From Cunninghamella blakesleeana (lineage: Eukaryota; Mucoromycota; Mucoromycetes; Mucorales; Cunninghamellaceae): a stretch of DNA of 64,000 nt. Location of the stretch: the NCBI GenBank assembly GCA_017871115.1, contig JAFCIZ010000006.1, positions 3,658,001-3,722,000 on the forward strand, read 5' to 3'. The notes beneath the pieces are model-generated. The model saw only the letters and a list, made by a program, of their open reading frames with translations. It was not told the origin of the DNA and ran no database searches. Below, in pieces: positions 1 through 14,284 of the stretch. A program made the position numbers and the translations under genes. Positions within the stretch are counted from its first letter, which is position 1; each line of letters begins with the position of its first letter.

Positions 1-965
1 TTTTTTTTCTCGATCAGCAGTCAGCGCGCATTCTTGGCTCATAACCTGCTTTTTTTTTAAGAAAAAAAAGCGAGCTTGTATATTCATTTACTTTATAATT
101 GAGTTTCAGCCGATGAAGGCGCCGCTAAACCTCGAGAAGCTAAAAATCCAAGTTTTGTATAGCTTTTATATTATAAACGCCTCCTATTACACTATAATTA
201 AATAAAATAAAAATATATTAAAAGACCCTTAAAAGAGCCTTTTTTCTTTTTTTTTTATCGTTGTCATGTTTGAAAAGGTAAAAAGTGTCAAGGATAGATA
301 TATGATGTAAAAAAAGAACTATAGTCACTATGATGTAGATAATGGTGGTATGATTTTTTTTTTCATTGATGCTCCTATTTTGATATTATAATATATATAT
401 AAATCTAGTAGATATAGAGAAGCATTTTTTTTTTTTAATTGAACTCCTACGATCATAATAATATATAAGAGTTTAATCATATGCTATCCTAAAGGGAGAT
501 TCTCGTTGGCCCTACAATACCTAAAATACCATTCCTATTGTTTAAGAAAAAAAAAATAATAACCTTTTTGGATTTGTTTTTTAGTTTCTATTTCTCCCAC
601 CTTCACTTTTTTTCACTCCCTTACTTTTTTTTTTTTTCTTTTCACACTCTTCTCCCCCCTCTCCCTCTTTTTTTTTTCTTTGGAATTTAACTCTCCTCTT
701 CACTAGCTTTATTGCGCATTGGCTCTTTTCAATTTTTGATCTCCGGGATTCTCTTTTTTAAAAAAAAAACCTAAACGAAAAAAAAAAAAAAAAAAAATGG
801 TATAAAAAGAAATCATTTTTAACTTTTTTTTTTTCTTTCTTTCTTTATTATTTTAATAATTATTTAACTTTTCATTACTTTTCACTTTATTCATTATTTT
901 AATTTTCATATTTTTATAATATCCTTTTAATTTATACCTTTTAATATAATACATATTTTTATACA
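1..965. other. Upstream region of the homeodomain gene
   Basis: No gene seen. It has two GC-richer islands (about 10-50 and 108-140, the second holding a GGCGCC palindrome) in otherwise AT-rich DNA, then pyrimidine-rich tracts at 590-680 and A- and T-runs at 760-835. Presumably it holds the promoter and 5' UTR of the gene starting at 966. The islands could be regulatory or the end of a neighbour beyond the window. Confidence 0.4.
801..808 (+). promoter_or_regulatory. TATA-like box upstream of the homeodomain gene
   Basis: TATAAAAA lies 165 bases before the ATG at 966 and directly after a long A-run. Position and sequence suit a core promoter, but A/T octamers are common here, so the call is tentative. 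Confidence 0.3.
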
Positions 966-2197
966 ATGGCAACAGAATCAATGCAATCATTTGAACAAAC
1001 TTTCCACTTAAACAATAATAATTCTAATAACAATAATAACACTAACGTTTTCATGAATCATCAACAACAAGCTGCTTCTATGGCATCAGCAGCAGGTTCA
1101 GCCGCCGCTTTAGCTGCTTCTAATCATTATAATCACTCCATGAGCTATTATTATCATCCTGCCTCATCTGATTATGCTCAACATCACCAATTCATGATGG
1201 ATCCCTATCATCCTACTAGCGATTTCCGCCCCACTTTTTATAACCCTTTTGAAATCAAGCATCGTAGACGTACATCTCGTGCCCAATTAAAGATTTTGGA
1301 AAAGGCCTTTTTAGAAAATGCTAAACCTAATGCTACTGTCAGAAGATATTTAGCCCAGCAATTAGATATGACTCCTCGTGGTGTCCAAATTTGGTTTCAA
1401 AATAGAAGAGCAAAAGCCAAATTACAAAATAAAAAGAAGTCTCAACAACATATGAATCCTTCATCATCATCTAACTCTATGACTGATGCTTCTCCTTCTT
1501 GCTCTGTTACCTCTTCACCTAACGATACTTTAATCATGTCTAGTGATAGTACTAATTCTTTCTTAATGACTCCTCCTTTAACCACCGCTACCTCCACTAA
1601 TGATAATGGTGCTTCCTTATTCTACCCTATTGATGGCCATCACTCTTCTTCCATGGATTCTACTTGGTTCACCCATCCTTTAGAAATGGTTACTCCTGCT
1701 AGAAGACAATCTTGCCCCATCTTAACAAACTCCAATCATCAAAATAACAATAATAATAACAATAACCAAAATTTATGGGATCAATCTCTCGTTGTTCCTC
1801 AACAGGTAAATATCTTTTAATTATTTTTTAATATAATTATAATAGTAATAATCAATGATCATAATACTCATATTCTTTTCTTTTTTTTTAAAAAAAAAAA
1901 TAGAATCGTCGTGCTTCTGAACTCCCAGCAAATGAAATTATGAACTGGATGGACCAAGATAGCTGCTGTAGCCAAAGCACCATTACTAACAGCCATTGGT
2001 CTAATTTAGATAAAACTTCTTCCACCTCTCCTTTATCTGATCATACTTCTCTTTTGGATTTATACCAACAAACTAATTTTAAATTATCTAATACTTCTTC
2101 TAATACTTTGGATTTATATGATTTAACCACTGCTACTTCATTAGATTCTATACCCTCTTTAACACAACCTATTATTTCTCCTCATTCTAATATCTAA
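966..2197 (+). CDS. Homeodomain transcription factor
   Basis: Two exons, 966-1805 and 1904-2197, joined in phase 0 across a 98-nt intron whose 3' end is a T-run/A-run followed by TAG; 377 residues. A homeodomain spans about residues 98-157 and ends in the recognition-helix signature WFQNRRAKAK (about 143-152). It is a typical 60-residue type, with no three-residue TALE loop insertion visible. The rest is low complexity: Asn runs near residues 16-26, an Ala/Ser stretch at about 37-52, a Ser/Thr-rich middle and a second Asn run just before the intron. The protein should be nuclear and bind DNA. Fungal relatives of this kind act in development and stress responses, but the sequence does not identify a target process. 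Homeodomain call is sure; subfamily unassigned. Confidence 0.93.
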
Positions 2198-2880
2198 TTT
2201 AATTATATATATCTATAATTCACTTTTACATATTTTTTTTTACATACACATTTTTATTATTATACACACACACCACATATATACATATATATTTATATAT
2301 ATTATATACAGTTTCTTTATTTACATATTCTTTTTTTTAATTCTTTCTTTTTGTTATTTATTTGTTATCTCTATACCTTTTTTTATATTTACTTTTACTA
2401 ATTCACTCACTACTACTATTACATCTTTAATACCACCTATGAAAAAGTTTTTTATTTTTATTATTTTTTATATAAGTTTTTAAATTATTTATATACAGTA
2501 TTTTTTATGCCTAAATATTACTTTCCCTTTTTATAAATTTCCCATCAATCAATTTTTTCTTTTTTTTTCTTTTATTTACATACATATATAAATACACACA
2601 CACATATATATATAATAGTAAATATATTAATAATCTTTTTTTCAAATTATATAAAGTATCATTTTGCCTAATCTATTCCCAATTCATTCATTGCATTATT
2701 ACTCATTTTTAATATCTATAATGTCTTGATTATATACTTCTAACTTAAATAAAAAATAACACAAAATATCTATTATAATATTGATAAAATAAAAATCTAA
2801 TCTTATTTAAAAAAAGTAAAATATATTTTATTATTATTATTCTACTTTATTATCTTTTAACAAAATTATATTTTCAAAAT
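2198..2880. other. Convergent intergenic region
   Basis: Lies between the stop codons of the homeodomain gene (+) and DIS3 (-). AT-rich with TA/CA microsatellites, T-runs and several AATAAA-like hexamers (for example around 2750-2800) that could serve as polyadenylation signals on either strand. No ORF or RNA gene seen. Confidence 0.5.
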
Positions 2881-5800
2881 CTATGTTCGTTTTGTTTTTT
2901 TATTATTGTTGCTGTTTTCTTCTGGTTCATTTAATCGTTTAGGATGAATACTAATTCCTTCAACAAATGGTTCTACTAGTTGCATCTTCATTTTTTGTCT
3001 CATACCATGTTCATCACCTTCAACAGTTATCATTACTTTTACATTGCTGAATATTTTAAGACATACATCACCAGCTACTAAATAGCTATTTACTTCATCA
3101 TATGTAAAAGGGCTATCTGTTGTGTTTTCTTTTGATGAGGATGTATATACAATACTTTCAATACCAAATCTAAAATGAAATAAAATAAAATGTTAATTAT
3201 AATAGTAAATAAATGTATATAAATGAACGATACATAAATTAGTTTTAACCTCCTCCACGATTTTCTTTCCTTATTTAGATCACTAAACTTACTTGGGTAC
3301 TAGTACAATAATACCATTTTTTAGCACACGAACTACTCTTCCATCTTCTATTTCTCTTTTATTTTTAAAGAACATATTGGTATATAGTTCTACTGAACTT
3401 CTTGCTGCTTGTTGAGCCATTCTATGTCTGTGATTAAGAACTATTTACAAAATAAGATTCATAATAAGAATAATAGAATATGATTTAGTATTACTATTTT
3501 CCCTCTAAACCTCTTTCTCACTTTCGCACTCCTTTTACCCCCTTAATATAATATAATGTCATTTATGCTAAAATCTTAAATAAATATATCTAAAAAACTA
3601 CGTTTTTACCGTCACATAAATCTTTCATTTTCGCTTTGTCAATTAATTCTTGACCATAAACTGCATCTGGGTCAATGGTTGCTTGTAATAAACGATGAAC
3701 AATTACATCTAATCATAATTATAAAGTAAATAGATAAATAAAAGAACAATAGTTAATTATAATTAAAAATGCTATCGGTAAATCCCTATATATTATTACT
3801 TTGTGTGTAATTATTAATGTATAATAAAAATGTGTTCACATATAGATATATACTAAACAATCATTATTTCACATATTCTTCTCTCCCCTTTTTTTTTTAT
3901 TATTTATTCATACATATCAACTTTTTTCTTTCTTTTTTCTTTTTCTATAGTCTTCCTTCCTTTTTCCTTTTTTTTTTTTTTCTCATGATTGTGTAATACG
4001 CCATTAGTTAGTATAGAATATATGAATAAAAATAAATATAGATTTACATTACCTGAATAACGACGAATAGGTGAGGTGAAATGAGTATATATAGGAGTTG
4101 CCAAACCATAGTGACGAAATTCTGATTCAGGCTCTGTTCCTGAACAAAAGTATTGAGCTTGCATCATACATCTTGTAGTTAATATTCTAACTAGGTTATT
4201 GAAATAAGGATCATTGGGAACCTAAGCAAAAATAATATATTAATAATGAAAAAAAAAAAAGTTTAGATTAGGTAAGATTCCCCCCCCCAATATACTCTAT
4301 ATATTTTTTTACGTAAAAAAAAAAAAATAAGTGGCAAAACTTACAATAGCTTTATCCAATGAATCTGCAAGAGCTTTTGAAGATGAGATGTCCAAGTCAA
4401 TATTATATTCTGATAATGATTTTCTTATTTGATCAAAGTTGGATAAAGGAGGAGCAGGATGACGACGCAACATGGATGATTGACTGAACTTACTATATAT
4501 CTTTTCTGCTACTGAAATATTTGCCAACAACATGAATTCTTCAACCAATGCGTTTGTTTCTTTTAATTCTTTCATTTCCACATCAACAGGATCCTGAGAT
4601 TCATTTTCCAGTTGGAATCTTACTTCAGGACTTGATAATGTTAATGCACCTCTTTCCATTCTCTTTTTACGGATAATCTTCGCGAACTTATTTAGTATTC
4701 TTATTCCTTTGGTTACTTCATCTTGCATTCGACTATATTAGTTTAAATGTGGTAATAGTATTATTTAGTTTAACATGCATTCGAATCTTCATATATATAT
4801 TCATATATATGCAAACTTTACCCCTTAATTTTTTATTTATATTATAATAATTACAATAATAAAATTTTAACTTTTTATGTTATACTTTTTCATTGCTCTC
4901 TTTCTTCTCCTTTTTTTTTATATTATTCTGCTTTAACGTATAATTTATGAATTTCTCTATTATTTAAAACTTTACCTGTCATCAATTCTATTTTGAGCTT
5001 CTTCATAAGTGAATGAGTGTTTAGATCTAATTATACTTTTTGTAAAATCTACTCCAACAATTTCCGCGTTTTCAGTCATCTCCCATATACAAGAAAAAGC
5101 AAGACGATCAACGTTTGATCTTAAAGAACATAAATCTAAGAAGAAAATTAAAAAAGGAAATTAATTAAAGTTTAACTATAACAACTTCTATTTTATTCTA
5201 TTTTAATCTAAATAACTTACTTGTACCAAGTAAAGAAGGTAACATATCAATTCGTTTGTCTACCAGGTAAACAGTTGTTCCTCTAGAAGCAGCTTCTTCA
5301 TCCATTGCTTGACCAGGTTTAACAAAATAAGTGACATCAGCAATATCTATCATAATAAAATCATACAAAAGAAAAAGGTAAAATGTAATTAGCAATTTTA
5401 TAATAGTAATAATAATATATTCATGTGTACTTACGAACGCCAACTTCATAATTTCCATTTTCTAAAGGTCGCACGTGTAAAGCATCATCGATATCAGTAC
5501 AGCCAGGAGGATCAATACTACAAATATTCAAACCACGAAGATCTCTACGATTTTCATGGTGGACATGTTGATCAGTAACCACCCATTCTTCACCTTCTCT
5601 AGGCAAATCAGCAAGAACTTGTTTCGAGAATTCTTGATAAGGTACATCATGTTCCAATAATAACACTTCAGTTTCAGTTTCTTTATCACCAGAAGCACCC
5701 AAAGTTTTCACAAAATGACCAAGTGGAAACATGGAAGAAAGTGGCCATTGATCAATAGATACTACAATACGTTTACCGAGTAAATTATGCGCTTGGGAGG

Positions 5801-7342
5801 TTTTCATCTTAATTGGAGGTATCCTACGATCCATGGCTCTAAATAAAACATTTTCAGTGACAGTAGCACCAGATTTAGAATGAACTGATTTTTTAATAAT
5901 AAACCCACAATATGGCCTCCATTTTTTACGTATAATGCCAACAACTTTTGCTGTAGGTTCACCATCTCCTGTATTTCCTAAATCCATATTATCTGAAGTT
6001 GTGGACGATTCGTGCTCTTCTTTTTGTTTTTTTTGTTCTTCTAATTCCTTTAACCATTGCTTTTCTTCTTCCTTTTCAATATCTACTTTATCATTTTCAT
6101 CATCATCTGCGTCATCTTCCATAGCTACAGAGGCATGCTTTTTCCATTCGGATTTTGGCAATATTTGTAAAGCAACAATATCCCCTTGTATACTTCTATT
6201 AATATTTTTACGCCCAAGAATATAAATTGTTTTCACTTCTCCATTAACAGGTCCAACTGCTGTTGCTTCATGCACATTATGCTGACTGATATTTAAACTA
6301 GCTTGAATCAATGTTCCTTTTTTAATTCCATTTTGCATTTGTGCTTGTGTTAAATGTTCTTCATAAACAATATCATTATTTCCATTACTGTTTTGATTTT
6401 CTTTAGATGTTGCTACTACTATATCTAATAATTCTGGTACATCCTTTATTCCTTCTGCATAATCTTTCACTGAATATATTAGTAAAAAAAATAAAGTTAC
6501 ATATTTAAATATATTAATCAATCAACCAATCAAAAACAGTACTAAAGTTCTATATATGAGTGTATGTATGTAAGTATTTACCTGAAACAGCTCTAATTCC
6601 CATAATAGTTGCCTTTTCACGATTAGCACGATCATCGCTTAATAATATAACTTGAGCTGGTTTTCCTTTCAAATGATCATTATACCATTTTGTAGACACA
6701 CGAATAGCTATACAAATATAAATAATAGAATATTGATATTATTAGAAATAAGTTTTATATAAATATATATACACATGCATAAATATTTTATTTAATATAG
6801 CTACCTCTATCATTTCTATCGTTTGGAGTTTCGTCCTTAAGTCTATCAATAAAAGTTTCACTAAAATAAAATAATAATAATAATAACAAATTTTTAGTAT
6901 CAAACCTATATAAATGTTCTATTACTATTATAATGCTAACATTATCATTGATTATCTTTTACCGATGGTGTTCATTTGCAAACATATAAAATCGTTTATT
7001 TGTATCAGCTAATAAAGAGTTGACACGATTGTAAATTGGTAAACTTAAGTGTTTTAATTCTTCACGAACTGTTTGTAAAACAATAACATCTTTAATATTG
7101 TTGTGCTCCATAAAATCAAGTTGATTCATAAACACATTGGTGTCAGGAATAAGATAATGAGGATATTTTATTGTAGCAGTCGATCGTGGCACATCTAATA
7201 AGACAGCTTTTCCAGTAGCATAGGTACAGTCTTCGCATAATTGAGAAGAGCAAGGAATATCGTCTCTAAGATAGTGCTCTTTTACTACTCTAACAACATT
7301 GCCTTTGCGAGTTTTTTTTACAAAAGATTTTGATCTTAACAT
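2881..7342 (-). CDS. DIS3: Exosome exonuclease/endonuclease DIS3 (RRP44)
   Basis: Eleven exons in reading order: 7342-6963, 6860-6805, 6707-6582, 6469-5435, 5346-5221, 5135-4976, 4732-4345, 4221-4053, 3708-3610, 3440-3293, 3169-2881. They sum to 992 codons (991 residues) with continuous frame and match animal and yeast Dis3 throughout. Order: CR3 cysteines (C31, C36, C39), PIN endonuclease domain with D67 in PDTNVF, two cold-shock domains, RNB 3'-5' exonuclease domain with the [10 protein letters not shown] active-site motif near residue 507, and a C-terminal S1 domain. It is the catalytic subunit of the RNA exosome, processing and degrading RNA in nucleus and cytoplasm. Between the cold-shock domains (about residues 300-355) there is a long acidic, Lys/Glu-rich insert. 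The start MLRSKSF matches the family start and lies inside a longer open frame. Convergent with the homeodomain gene, divergent from the ITC1-like gene. Confidence 0.97.
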
Positions 7343-8772
7343 AGTACAAAAATCTACTGTAAAAACAGTGAATAAAAAAAAATGTACAAAATTGGTTGAA
7401 GAGAGAAAAAGCAAAAAAAAAAAAATTAATTTTTTTAATCTCAAAAATTACTTTGCATTATACTGAGCGGCACTCAGTAAAAGCAGTCATAATGTATTTG
7501 TTTGATTAAGCAATATATTATTTAGTATATCAATATCTCATTCCATATCCAATATCAGTATTTTATTCAATTCGCTAATTTACATATTTATATAAAAAGT
7601 TGATGACTAATATTCTATTATATTTGTATTATTATTGATCTCATAACTTTTTTTATGAGCCTAATGTTTTTTAACTACCGAAAGTCGAAGGACACCATAA
7701 GCGAAAGGTGCATGAAATACAAGGAACATTACCTTTTTTATTATTATTATATGTAACTCTTGACATATTAATTGTTAGTACACGATACTTTGCATAAATA
7801 CAATTACTATAAAATAAAAGGTTGTTTATTGTATCTTATCTCGTATAATTTCTTTATTTTTTATATTATTGGGAATGTCAATAATCTGAAATTAAAATTT
7901 ATCAAATGTTCACTACATATCTACTATAAACAATAAAAATTTTGAATATTATTATCCAAAAAAAATAAAAATAAAAAAATAAAAAAAAGAGTTTCTATAG
8001 TACGATTATCCCAAATCCTCACATATATTTATATATATATATATATATATATAAAGCTACATATAATAGTTTTGTTAATAGTGAGCAATTAAAATAATGA
8101 CATCATTCTCTATGAGGTTTCGTATTTTAAAACTTTAATTTCTCGAATTTTTAAATTTAATGCTTAGTGAAGAATAAAAAAAGGGACAATAAAACTTTCC
8201 TTTTATCAGCGCATACATATTAAAAATGTTCTTTATATATATATATATATTAATAAGATAATTATATATTATTACGTTGTCATGAAAATCCTTTACTATA
8301 ATCATTTGTTTAAAAAAATATACTTTAATCGCTCCTAATACATACATTTACCAAAAAAAGTATTTGAAAAAAAAAAAAAAAAATCAACTGAGTTTGAAAA
8401 TACTTTAAAAAGGAAAATCCTATATTTTTTTACCTCTTTTTTTTGTTGTTTTTGTTTTCTCTCTCTCTTCTTAAATTTCAACTTTTTTTATTATTATTTA
8501 TTTTATTTTATTTTTTAAATAATATTAAAGAATAATAAAAAAAAAGGTAATGTAGATCAACAAACTATATATAGATCAGCTATAGCAGTAATAACGAAGG
8601 TTATTATTAAAGAAAAGTATTAAGATACAGTAATAAATAAATTAATATATCTATATGCTTTCTATTTTATTCTCTTTTAATATTTCAAAAAGTTTTGATA
8701 GAAACGATAACAATTTGTTGAAGTATTCAATTCACCATCTAACAATAATAGCTACAACAAAAAAAAAAAAAT
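7343..8772. other. Divergent promoter region between DIS3 and the ITC1-like gene
   Basis: 1.4 kb without a convincing gene. Starts point outward on both sides, so both promoters must lie here. Contents are A/T runs, a TA microsatellite near 8031-8054, and a GCGCATA motif at 8209-8215. A short mixed-base patch at 7675-7725 does not fold as a tRNA on inspection. The 70-codon minus-strand frame at 8135-8347 is lysine/isoleucine/tyrosine-rich and looks like chance. Confidence 0.5.
8031..8054. repeat. TA microsatellite
   Basis: Alternating TA dinucleotides with one interruption, in the DIS3/ITC1 divergent region. It is one of many such tracts in the window (others near 15821-15855, 32477-32500, 35801-35825 and 61181-61208). 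Confidence 0.8.
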
Positions 8773-11700
8773 ATGCCACTTTTAAATAAGAAACGATTAC
8801 CTTTACAGCCACCTATGGGCTGGGAGAGAAAGAAAAGACGAAAAGAAGTTTATTATTTGAAGTGCACCAATGAAGTATTTCCTTCCTATGAGTATCCTTT
8901 TTTAATTATCAATCTTTTTTTAAAAGAAAAGATACCATCTAAATATAGCATAAATACATTTTCATTTCAATTTTTAAAAGGAAAAACCAATATTACCTTA
9001 ACTCTAGTGTTTTCCTTTACTTTCTTTTTTTTTTTTATCTTTTCAATAGTTCATATATAAAACGGTGGATGCTTTGTCAAAGGCCTATTTGGGAATGTGA
9101 AGTAACAGGAAGACAAGATTTAACCTATCAACAAGCAAAAGAAAGTGAAAAATCTCAAGAAAAACGTATTGAATTAAAGTTTTGCCCTGTGTTAAGAAAA
9201 AGGTTATTATCCTTTATTCAATTTCAAACCATTGGCTTGGATGATTTAGTAAACAAGCTATATGACACTTTTCAGTATAGTTATGCTATTGATGAAGTGG
9301 TTCAATGCTTTCTTGGTGGTCATACGTAAGTATATATATAAATATATATGTGCATTTAATAATAAATTTAAATATTAATGTAATAGTTATATTTATTTAT
9401 ATTTATGTAATTAGGTATATTGGTAAAATCATGGATATTTTTCCTAATCCAAATTATGTCACTCCTATAGCGATAAAAGAAGAAGAGGACAATACTAATG
9501 AAAGCAACATGCCACGCCAAGCTAATGGTAGATTAAGATTCCCTGATGCATTTTTACATCCTCAGGTAGAAACTTCTCCAACAGCAACTACATCGGGCAA
9601 ACGACACTTATTACCATCAGAAAAATATAAGCATAGATATTCTATTCAATTAATTGGTAATCAAGGAGAAAATTTAGAAAACACACAAAGAACAATAGAC
9701 CACCATGAATTAAGTCACGATCCCTATATATTCAACATGTCAAACCTTCAACAGTTGATTCGCGAATGTGCAACACGTGATTCTTATCAAGGTGCTCCTT
9801 GGATTTTAAAGGTAATACTATAAGTATAAATATAAATATATAAAACGATAGTTAAAATTAAAGATTGATAAACAGTATACTAAAATATATATTTTAAATG
9901 TTTATGTATTATTAGGAAAATGTCGCTAACCACTACAACATTACAACAGAATTACCACCTCATTTACAAAAACTTCAAGATACTACATATCAATCTATCA
10001 TTAAAAAACGACAATACAATAGAAAATCAAACGGATTTAGTAATATTAATAATCAATTATCGCAAGGGAATGGTAATGGGATTACAAGTACATGGAGCAT
10101 TCATTCACCTAGCTCATATAATAAAGAGGAAAGGGAGGCTGAAAGACAAGCAAGAAAAGAAGAACATTTACGATTAAAATTACAACGAAAATTAGAAAAA
10201 GAACGTCTTCGTGAAGAAAGAAAGAAACAAGCAGCGGTGAAATATCCTATCGAAGACTTAGATTTGCCTATTTACCGTAAAGATCCAAACCAAAACTGGG
10301 CATTAGTAGATATGACACCAACAAACAATAACTCTCCTTTAACTGTAGCATCACCTATTGATCCTAAGCAACAAAAACTAAATGATTTCAAAGAAATAAA
10401 AGTAGAAAATAACAATTCTCTTCATAACATTAATACAGATGACATTATTAATAATATTGAAAATAATGAAAACAACAATAATGAAACGATCAACAATAAT
10501 AACTTAGATATTAAAGAAAAAGAAAAAGATACCAAAAAAACTATTCATATTCCTTATCCATCTGGTGGCAGAGGCCCTCGTCCAATACCACGTCCAAAAA
10601 CTTTAAATAGCTTAACTGAAGAAAACTTTGATGATTTAATCAGTATTTGGAGTTTTTTAACCGTATTCTCTGTGCCTTTAAAGTTAAATACTATGACCCT
10701 TGATACCTTTGAGCATGCCTTGTTAACGACCACTACCTCTGTTTCAACCAATACAGCACTTTCACCTATGATTCAAGCTTTTATTGTCTTATTGAATGTC
10801 ATTATTACAGAAAGACAACAAAACACAACAAGTGATCTCTTAAATGGGGACATTATGGAAATTTATCTTGAAGATCATCCCTCAGAAAGTGAACAAGATA
10901 GTGATGAAGAAAATGAAGAAAACGAAGATGATGAAGATGATGAAGATGACGGAGATGATAATGAAAAAGAAAAGAAAGCTAATAAAAACAAGAAGAGGGG
11001 GAAAATGATGAATAAAAAAAAGAGCGATTCGAATGAAGAGGATGATGCTGAAGAAGAAAAAGAAGATGGTGACTCTGATGATGAAAGATTGAAAAAGAGA
11101 CGCGGTAGAAGACGAAAAGGGGAAAAGAAAGATACCAATAGCATTAAAAATAATAATAATCATAATCATAACACTAATAATTATAGCAGCAACAGTAACA
11201 ATAATAATAACAACAGCACAACTAATAATAATACTAAAAGTAACAACAACAGCAATGAAGACATTAATATCATTGGATGGCGATTAAAAGAACCTTTAAG
11301 ATTATGTAAAGATTGGGATCAAAAAGAAATTCGCTTAGATCGTGGCCCCTCAGCTATTAAAAATTGGATCACTTCATTGATTGGGTGCTTGAATGATATT
11401 GCAACACCTGATTTAATTCCAAACGTCAATGAAATTTTAAATCATTTAATTCCTAGACCCCACTCTACTATTGCAGAACGAGATCGCCAGTTTTTATCTT
11501 TATCCTCCTCTTGTAAATTACAGCTGCTTTCCTTTTTGGTGATGGTCGTCAATGAATCTTTAATTATTAAAAATTATATGGACGAATGCCAAGAACAAAT
11601 GACAGAATTAAGAAGACAAAAAATGGATTTGAATAAGGAATATAGATCATTGTAATTGTTATATAAATATTAATACTGGATACTTTTGAAAAAGTATACA

Positions 11701-13369
11701 TACTAATCTTACATCTATAATTTTTTTTTATAGAATGGTTCGTAAATCCTCTTTTGAAAAACAGGAACGTAAAAAGAAACAAAAGGAAAAGGATAATAAT
11801 GAAGGTAATAACGATGGGAATGAATCAGCTGTAGACGAAGATGACGAAGATGACGAAAATGATGAATCCAATGAAGACTCCAATGATGAATCCAACATAG
11901 ATGAAGATGAAGATGATGAAGATAATAATCAGAATAACAATAGTGATGATGAAATGGAAGATACTTTGGAAGATAGTGAAACGCAATCTTATGACTCTCA
12001 AATAGATGATGAAGATTCTGAAATTGCCGAACAAAGTGATTCAAGGTATATATATAAAAGACTGGATATGAAAATGATAATGTAAAAAGCTGAAATGACG
12101 AAATATTAATATCGTTAATAATAATAAAATACATTTACAAATTATATTTAGTAAACAAGCAGCTAGAAGAAGTAGAAAGAAGCAACGTGTTACAAAATAT
12201 GGTCAATTACATCAGTCAAGAAGAGCTAAATTACAACAAAAGAAAATTAAACAAATTGCTATGGAAGAATTAAAACGTCGTCGATATGAAAAGAAACGTG
12301 AAGAAGCTAAGTTAAAAATTCAAGCTAATAAAGAAAAGGCTGAAAATAAACGTATCTTGGAAGAAGATGAACAGAATTTAAAACGAAAGGTAGGCGATAC
12401 ATAGTGCAATATGTAAATACAAGTAAACTGAAAATAATTGTAGAAAATAAAAAGACACTAAATTTATATTATTATAATTATTTGATTATTTTTAATAGGA
12501 AGAACAATTAGAAAGGGAAATGAGACAATATATGACGTTAAGAATTCGACCTCTTGGTAAAGATAGATTTTATAACCGATACTTTTATTTAGATAATGTT
12601 GGTATTAAGGATCATCATGGTACTGGAAGATTATATGTTCAAAACCCTACCTATTTGGATGTACTCCAAATGATGAATCGTGATATAAATGATAATAATG
12701 AGCAACAAAAAGAAAAAGGCGAAGATGAACAGGAGCCAGCTTGGGGCCGTGGTGGTGGACGAGATTTTATTTTAGCACTGATGAAAGAGCAAGGTTTATT
12801 AGTAGAAGCTGCATGGCTAGAAAAAAGAATGAATCAGTTACAACAAGATATGGATCAATTAGATATTATCAAAAAAGAGCATGCTTCCAAAATAAGCCAT
12901 TCCTTATGTTCAAAGCATACTCTCTTAAATCAGCATATACATAATCAAAAAGAAAATGGCTGGTGGCATTATTATTCTGATCCAGAAGAGGTAATTTTTT
13001 TTTAAAAAAACATATTTCCATTCAAAGAAAAAATAACATTTAAATTAAAATTATATAAATTGAATGACCTGATATTTATGTTTCAAATTTTTTTAGATTC
13101 AACAATTATTAGCTTGGCTAAATCCAAAGGGTATACGTGAATATAAATTAAGAAACGAAATTGTAAAACAACAGCATCTTATAACAGAGTCCATGGAAAA
13201 ACGTGATAAAGTAAAAAAAAAAAAATAGACCTGATGATAATAATAAAATGATATCTTTTATGTATGTAACATATGAAAAAGTAAACATGTATATCTTTTT
13301 TTTTTTTTTCTACTTTAATAGATGGAAAAGCAAAGTAACGCCCGTGTAACAAGAGGGAAAAAGGCATGA
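8773..13369 (+). CDS. ITC1: ITC1/ACF1-type ISWI chromatin remodelling subunit (WAC, DDT and WHIM domains)
   Basis: Nine exons: 8773-8891, 9050-9325, 9415-9811, 9916-11651, 11734-12045, 12152-12389, 12499-12990, 13097-13210, 13322-13369; 1243 residues in continuous frame. The N-terminus is a WAC domain (about residues 20-130, with RPIWECEVTG and LTYQQAKESE). A DDT domain follows at about 495-555. A strongly acidic then Lys/Arg-rich stretch with Asn runs covers about 585-710. A second acidic block and a basic coiled-coil lead to the WHIM motif RPLGKDRFYNRYFYL near 1043-1057. In yeast Itc1 and animal Acf1/BAZ1A this architecture partners the ISWI ATPase and sets nucleosome spacing. No PHD finger or bromodomain is visible, which fits the fungal Itc1 form better than animal ACF1. 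The first donor (GTATCC) is weaker than the others. Family call is strong; orthology is inferred. Confidence 0.92.
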
Positions 13370-14284
13370 TGAGCATTAAGAAAAGTTTTCATTTTATTTA
13401 TTCTAAATGTTTAATGTAATTAAAACACTTGATATCATTTTTATTTAATCTATTTTTTATTTTATTTTTATTATCATTATTATTGTTATTATCAACAGCA
13501 ATAAATAATAATTTTATACAATTATGTATATACATATATATATATAGTAATACAAATAAAAAATTCAAAATAAAGATAATATATACATAAATAATAATAA
13601 GAATAATAAACATTCGAACCAATACTTGCATTTATCGATAATATAATCAATCCACATCATTGCTTTCTCCCCCCTCCCCCTAAGATTTTTTTCTTAGCTG
13701 TTTTTTAAGATGATGTGACCTTTGAGAGTTTTTTTTTTTTTTCTTTTTTATTTTTTCATGCTTTTTTATCGTTTTGTAAATTGTATTACAAAGTAGCCAT
13801 ATTTCTTAATTAGACCACGCATGTGAATATGATTTTTTTCTTAATTTTTTATTTTAATATTCACGGTTGAAAATAAGAAAAACTTAATAACTATTACCAC
13901 CAAGAAAAATAAAATAAAATCCATAGTTTAGTATTAAAAAATAAAAAATTGTCAATAAAAAGTAACAAATAATAATAAAAAAAGTTTATATGAATTTTAC
14001 TTTCGATAAATAAAAAATATACAACTTTTTATAAAAAAAAAAAAATAGGATGGAGATTCAATATTCAAGTTCGCTTCATGTGACAAAAATGGGTTCAGCA
14101 TTTAAAAAAATGGCCACCTACTACTTAATTTGATATCCGCCGATTTGGCTCGTGATAAAATATAAATAAACTTTATTTTCAATTTTCAACTATCTTTTTT
14201 TCTCTTTCCTCTTTTTCTTTCTTTTTTTCTTAAATTCATATTTTTTTCTATATTTTGTATATATTATTATTTTAACATAGATTA
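13370..14284. other. Intergenic region
   Basis: No gene supported. Contains ATT-rich and TA-rich tracts, a C-run near 13671-13679, and from about 14050 to 14160 a patch of more mixed composition, likely promoter of the gene at 14285. A GGTTCGAATG on the minus strand near 13610 resembles a tRNA B box but lacks the rest of a tRNA. Confidence 0.45.

Noticed and set aside
7675..7725. Mixed-composition patch that might be a small RNA
   Set aside because: Only a 4-bp stem could be found; no promoter boxes or known RNA signature.
8135..8347. 70-codon minus-strand ORF between DIS3 and the ITC1-like gene
   Set aside because: Lys/Ile/Tyr/Asn-rich noise built on a TA microsatellite.
10875..12134. Several ORFs on the minus strand opposite the ITC1-like gene (and at 53280-53999, 46406-46636)
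   Set aside because: Mirror frames of Asp/Glu-, Asn- or Ser-rich coding repeats; Phe/Ser/Leu-rich with no independent evidence.
13610..13700. tRNA-like B box GGTTCGAATG on the minus strand
   Set aside because: No A box, anticodon arm or pairing acceptor stem could be found around it.
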